Shown here: piece by piece, positions 61,303-64,000 of the stretch
Numbering within the stretch: position 1 is the stretch's first letter
How the letters are laid out: every line of letters begins with the position of its first letter
Assembly: GCF_900564155.1 (NCBI RefSeq)
Contig: NZ_LS999839.1
Span: 3,655,097 to 3,719,096, forward strand
Length of the DNA: 64,000 nt
Source: Pedobacter schmidteae
GTDB lineage: Bacteria > Bacteroidota > Bacteroidia > Sphingobacteriales > Sphingobacteriaceae
Reading direction: 5' to 3'
Notes under the pieces: model-generated
The model's input: the letters and a program-made list of their open reading frames with translations, nothing else
Databases searched by the model: none
What the model was told of the DNA's origin: nothing
Translations under genes and position numbers: made by a program

Positions 61303-61342
61303 TAATCATCATGATGTATGTTGTCTTGATAGCTTAAATTTG
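61278..61342 (+). promoter_or_regulatory. Tandem FNR-like boxes and perfect -7 element, ppsA
   Basis: The distal box is TGACggtcATCA (61278-61289), the proximal box TGATaatcATCA (61300-61311), 22 bp apart. TAAATTTG (61335-61342) matches TAnnTTTG exactly and is centred 33 bp beyond the proximal box. The boxes overlap the end of the upstream P-ATPase gene. Confidence 0.75.
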
Positions 61343-61359
61343 ATTAAATATAAGCTGTC

Positions 61360-63741
61360 ATGGAAAAGTATATTAAAAGTTTCAATGAAATTGGTATAAA
61401 TGACCTGGCCTCAGTGGGGGGTAAAAATGCATCCCTTGGCGAAATGTTTACCAAATTAACACCTTTAGGTGTGCTAATTCCTAAAGGTTTTGCAATCACT
61501 GTGGATGCATTCAAGGACTTTATTGCATGCAATGACCTGGAAGACAAAATTGATGTTTTGATGAAAAGTCTTGATAAGATCAATTACCATAATCTGGAGA
61601 CAATTGGTAAACATGTTAGAACGCTGATTATGGCGGGGCGCTTACCTGCAGATCTTTGTCTTGAGATTTCTACCGCATATGAATTGATGTTTGATGATGG
61701 AATGCAAGCAGTGGCTGTACGCAGTAGTGCAACAGCTGAGGATTTGCCCAATGCAAGTTTTGCGGGGCAGCATGACTCCTTTTTAAATGTTAAAGGAAGC
61801 TTCAATTTGCTTTTCGCAGTTAGAAAGTGTTTCGCCTCCCTTTATACAGATCGTGCAATTAAGTACAGAGAAGACAAAGGCTTTAACCATGACAAAGTTT
61901 TTCTTTCTATAGGCGTACAGGAAATGATCCGTTCTGATATAGGATGTTCAGGGGTGGGTTTTACACTTGAACCAGAATCTGGATTTACTAATTTGGTGCA
62001 TATTGCCGGGGTTTGGGGACTTGGTGAGAACATTGTCAAGGGATCGGTAACTCCAGATGAATTCTTAGTATTTAAACCTACACTAGAAAAAGGATTCAAA
62101 TCCGTTATACAAAAGAATCTGGGTGCCAAAAATAAGATGATGGTCTATGCAGAACTTGATGATATGGTAAATGAAGTAGTCAATAAGGATACACCTATAG
62201 AAATGTGTAATCGTTTTGTGTTGAATGATAATGAAATAGAAAAACTTGCACGTTGGGCCCTGATCATAGAACATCACTACGGAAGACCAATGGACTTTGA
62301 GTGGGCAAAGGATGGTATAGGTAATCAGCTTTATATTATTCAGGCGCGGCCGGAAACTATCCATAACAGAACAGGAATACCTCAAATAATCAGTTATCAT
62401 TTGAAAGAAAAAGGTGTTGAATTAAGTAAAGGAGAGGCAATTGGTAGTAAGATTGTCAGTGGTTGTGCCAGGATTCTTAGGTCTCCTTCTGAATCAGGTA
62501 AGTTAAAACCAGGTGATATTCTTGTAACTGATACTACTAGTCCCGATTGGGATCCGATATTAAAATGTGTAATGGGCGTAATAACTAATAGAGGAGGACG
62601 GACAAGCCATGCCGCAATTATTGCAAGAGAACTAGGCGCAGCGGCAATAGTTGGAACCGAGAAAGCAACCGAGCAGATTTTAGATGGAGAAATGGTGACC
62701 ATAGACTGTTCGCAAGGCAAAACCGGATATGTATTAAAAGGAGAATTGAAATGGAGTAAAACAGTTACAGATCTTCTAGGTTTCGAACTCCCGGATATGC
62801 CTAAAGCCCAACTCATACTGGCAGATCCGGATAAGAGTTTTGCACTTTCATTTTATCCGAATCATGGAGTTGGCCTGCTCAGAATGGAATTTTTAATAAG
62901 TAACTGGATTCAGGTACATCCTATGGCACTTTTAAAATATGAAGAAGTAAGTAGAGATGAGGATAAAGTTAAAATTGAAAAATTAACTCAAAATTATCCG
63001 GATAAATCTATGTTTTTTATTGATAAGCTTTCACAGGGGGTTGCCATGATTGCTGCGGCTTTTTACCCAAAAGAAGTTATTGTACGGATGAGTGACTTTA
63101 AATCGAATGAATATGCAGGGCTAATCGCGGGGCATGATTTTGAACTAAAAGAGGAGAATCCAATGATTGGATTCAGAGGTGCATCCAGGTATAATCATGA
63201 TCGGTATAGAGCAGGGTTTCAATTGGAATGCGAGGCTATGAAAATTGTTAGAAACGAAATGGGGTTTACAAATGTGAAGCTTATGATCCCTTTTTGCCGG
63301 ACTGTTAAAGAGGGTGAAAAAGTGATTGAGCTCATGAAAGAATTTGGGCTGAAACAGGGTGAAAATGGTCTTGAAATTTTTGTAATGGCAGAAATACCAA
63401 GTAATGTTCTGTTGGCAGAAGATTTTGCTGGATTATTTGATGGTTTTTCTATTGGTTCAAATGACCTTACCCAATTAACACTGGGTGTGGATCGTGATTC
63501 TGCCCTTGTAGCAGACTTGTTTGATGAAGAAAATTCGGCCAGTAAATTATTGATTGTTGAAATGATTCGAAAAGCTAAATCACTGAATAAGAAAGTAGGG
63601 CTTTGTGGTCAGGCACCAAGTGATTCTGAATCCTTTACAAGATTGCTGGTTGAAAACGGTATTGATAGTATTGCCTTTAACGCTGATTCGATAATCAAAG
63701 GGATTACAACAATTAATAGTGTTTTAAAAGTAAATTCTTGA
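61360..63741 (+). CDS. ppsA: Phosphoenolpyruvate synthase
   Basis: 793 residues, the normal length. The ATP-grasp part has VGGKNASLGEMFTKL and AVRSSATAEDLPNASFAGQHDSFLNVKG. The phospho-His is in GGRTSHAAIIARELG (H417). The C-terminal PEP-binding part has VRMSDFKSNEYAGLIAG, GFRGASRYNHDRY, DGFSIGSNDLTQLTLGVDRDS, and the Cys in GLCGQAPSDSESF (~749). It makes PEP from pyruvate with ATP to AMP, for gluconeogenesis. Its presence in a stress unit suggests metabolic adjustment. It overlaps the 3' end of the convergent Nramp gene by 29 bp. Confidence 0.96.
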   Translation: MEKYIKSFNEIGINDLASVGGKNASLGEMFTKLTPLGVLIPKGFAITVDAFKDFIACNDLEDKIDVLMKSLDKINYHNLETIGKHVRTLIMAGRLPADLCLEISTAYELMFDDGMQAVAVRSSATAEDLPNASFAGQHDSFLNVKGSFNLLFAVRKCFASLYTDRAIKYREDKGFNHDKVFLSIGVQEMIRSDIGCSGVGFTLEPESGFTNLVHIAGVWGLGENIVKGSVTPDEFLVFKPTLEKGFKSVIQKNLGAKNKMMVYAELDDMVNEVVNKDTPIEMCNRFVLNDNEIEKLARWALIIEHHYGRPMDFEWAKDGIGNQLYIIQARPETIHNRTGIPQIISYHLKEKGVELSKGEAIGSKIVSGCARILRSPSESGKLKPGDILVTDTTSPDWDPILKCVMGVITNRGGRTSHAAIIARELGAAAIVGTEKATEQILDGEMVTIDCSQGKTGYVLKGELKWSKTVTDLLGFELPDMPKAQLILADPDKSFALSFYPNHGVGLLRMEFLISNWIQVHPMALLKYEEVSRDEDKVKIEKLTQNYPDKSMFFIDKLSQGVAMIAAAFYPKEVIVRMSDFKSNEYAGLIAGHDFELKEENPMIGFRGASRYNHDRYRAGFQLECEAMKIVRNEMGFTNVKLMIPFCRTVKEGEKVIELMKEFGLKQGENGLEIFVMAEIPSNVLLAEDFAGLFDGFSIGSNDLTQLTLGVDRDSALVADLFDEENSASKLLIVEMIRKAKSLNKKVGLCGQAPSDSESFTRLLVENGIDSIAFNADSIIKGITTINSVLKVNS

Positions 63742-64000
63742 TGTTATCAGTACTGATTTTAAATGTACTACAGGTCATATATGTAACAAATAATAGGGAG
63801 ATCGCTGCTGAAGCCATAATTAAAAATGTTGCCCATAATAATATTTTGGATAACAATTTACTTTTGTATTCTCCCATGATACGATCATTTGTAGCAATCT
63901 TTATGATTAAATAAAGCAGAGGAACTGCCGAAATTCCATTCATTACAGCTGTATAGATCAGCGCCTTCACTGGATCAACCCCAATAAAGTTTAAAATTAG
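63713..64000 (-). CDS. Nramp-family divalent metal transporter, C-terminal end
   Basis: About 95 residues remain; the gene runs beyond the window edge, and the frame is open to base 64000 (LILNFIGVDPVKALIYTAVMNGISAVPLLYLIIKIATNDRIMGEYKSKLLSKILLWATFLIMASAAISLLF). This is the last two membrane spans of Nramp/MntH proteins, which import Mn2+ or Fe2+ with protons. It is convergent with ppsA. Confidence 0.85.
   Translation of the reverse strand, partial: LILNFIGVDPVKALIYTAVMNGISAVPLLYLIIKIATNDRIMGEYKSKLLSKILLWATFLIMASAAISLLFVTYMTCSTFKISTDNIKNLLLKHY

Overview
The window looks like a chromosomal piece of a Bacteroidota bacterium of the Sphingobacteriaceae type (Pedobacter-like). The evidence is the SusC/SusD pairs with an ECF sigma and FecR anti-sigma, the DUF1080 and Tat-exported Gfo/Idh/MocA genes, TAnnTTTG-type -7 promoter elements, a 58-residue histone H1-like protein, and Lys/Ala/Thr-biased coding at moderate GC. 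No ribosomal RNA, CRISPR array or intact transposase was seen; there is one tRNA (Arg, anticodon TCT).

Layout. 1-8.1 kb: the end of a SusD gene, then phosphate-linked genes (a phosphodiesterase-like/alkaline phosphatase fusion, a PhoX-like lipoprotein, a DUF47 protein) with a SulP transporter and a di-haem peroxidase. 8.2-19.2 kb: ECF sigma, FecR, SusC, SusD and three thioredoxin-fold proteins, a nutrient-uptake locus. 19.3-21.9 kb: CbpM/CbpA and a ROK regulator. 22-28.3 kb: a three-gene operon of two exported sugar oxidoreductases around a HEAT-repeat/double-DUF1080 protein, probably a 3-keto-glycoside pathway. 28.5-34.2 kb: housekeeping genes (second RpoD-like sigma, histone-like protein, DinB, OsmC, a receiver protein, a DnaQ/GIY-YIG protein, tRNA-Arg). 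34.2-38.1 kb: an AT-rich accessory patch of small immunity-like genes, two of them broken. 38.2-45.6 kb: a copper-handling block (His-rich protein, two DUF3347 proteins, haem-binding protein, multicopper oxidase, Cu-type P-ATPase). 45.6-46.2 kb: non-coding DNA with a three-copy repeat and a frameshifted ORF. 46.3-63.7 kb: a stress island (SDR, DUF308, LOG protein, L,D-transpeptidase, three universal stress proteins, receiver-Crp/Fnr regulator, BON, Hsp20, ABC exporter, P-type ATPase, PEP synthase), with the end of an Nramp transporter at the edge.

The strongest new observation is regulatory. Four transcription units of the last island (starts 46301, 48483, 53949, 61360) carry the same layout: two FNR-like 12-mers (general form TGNN-N4-RTCA, the proximal copy always TGAT-N4-RTCA) exactly 22 bp apart, and a -7-like element whose centre lies exactly 33 bp beyond the proximal box. 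The receiver-Crp/Fnr fusion encoded in the middle (52646-53695) has an FNR-like E-x-x-S-R recognition helix and is the natural candidate regulator. This would make the island a phospho-signal-controlled stress or low-oxygen regulon. Secondary points are the tRNA-adjacent immunity genes without a toxin, and the repeats and possible insertion-sequence scars that bracket the copper block.
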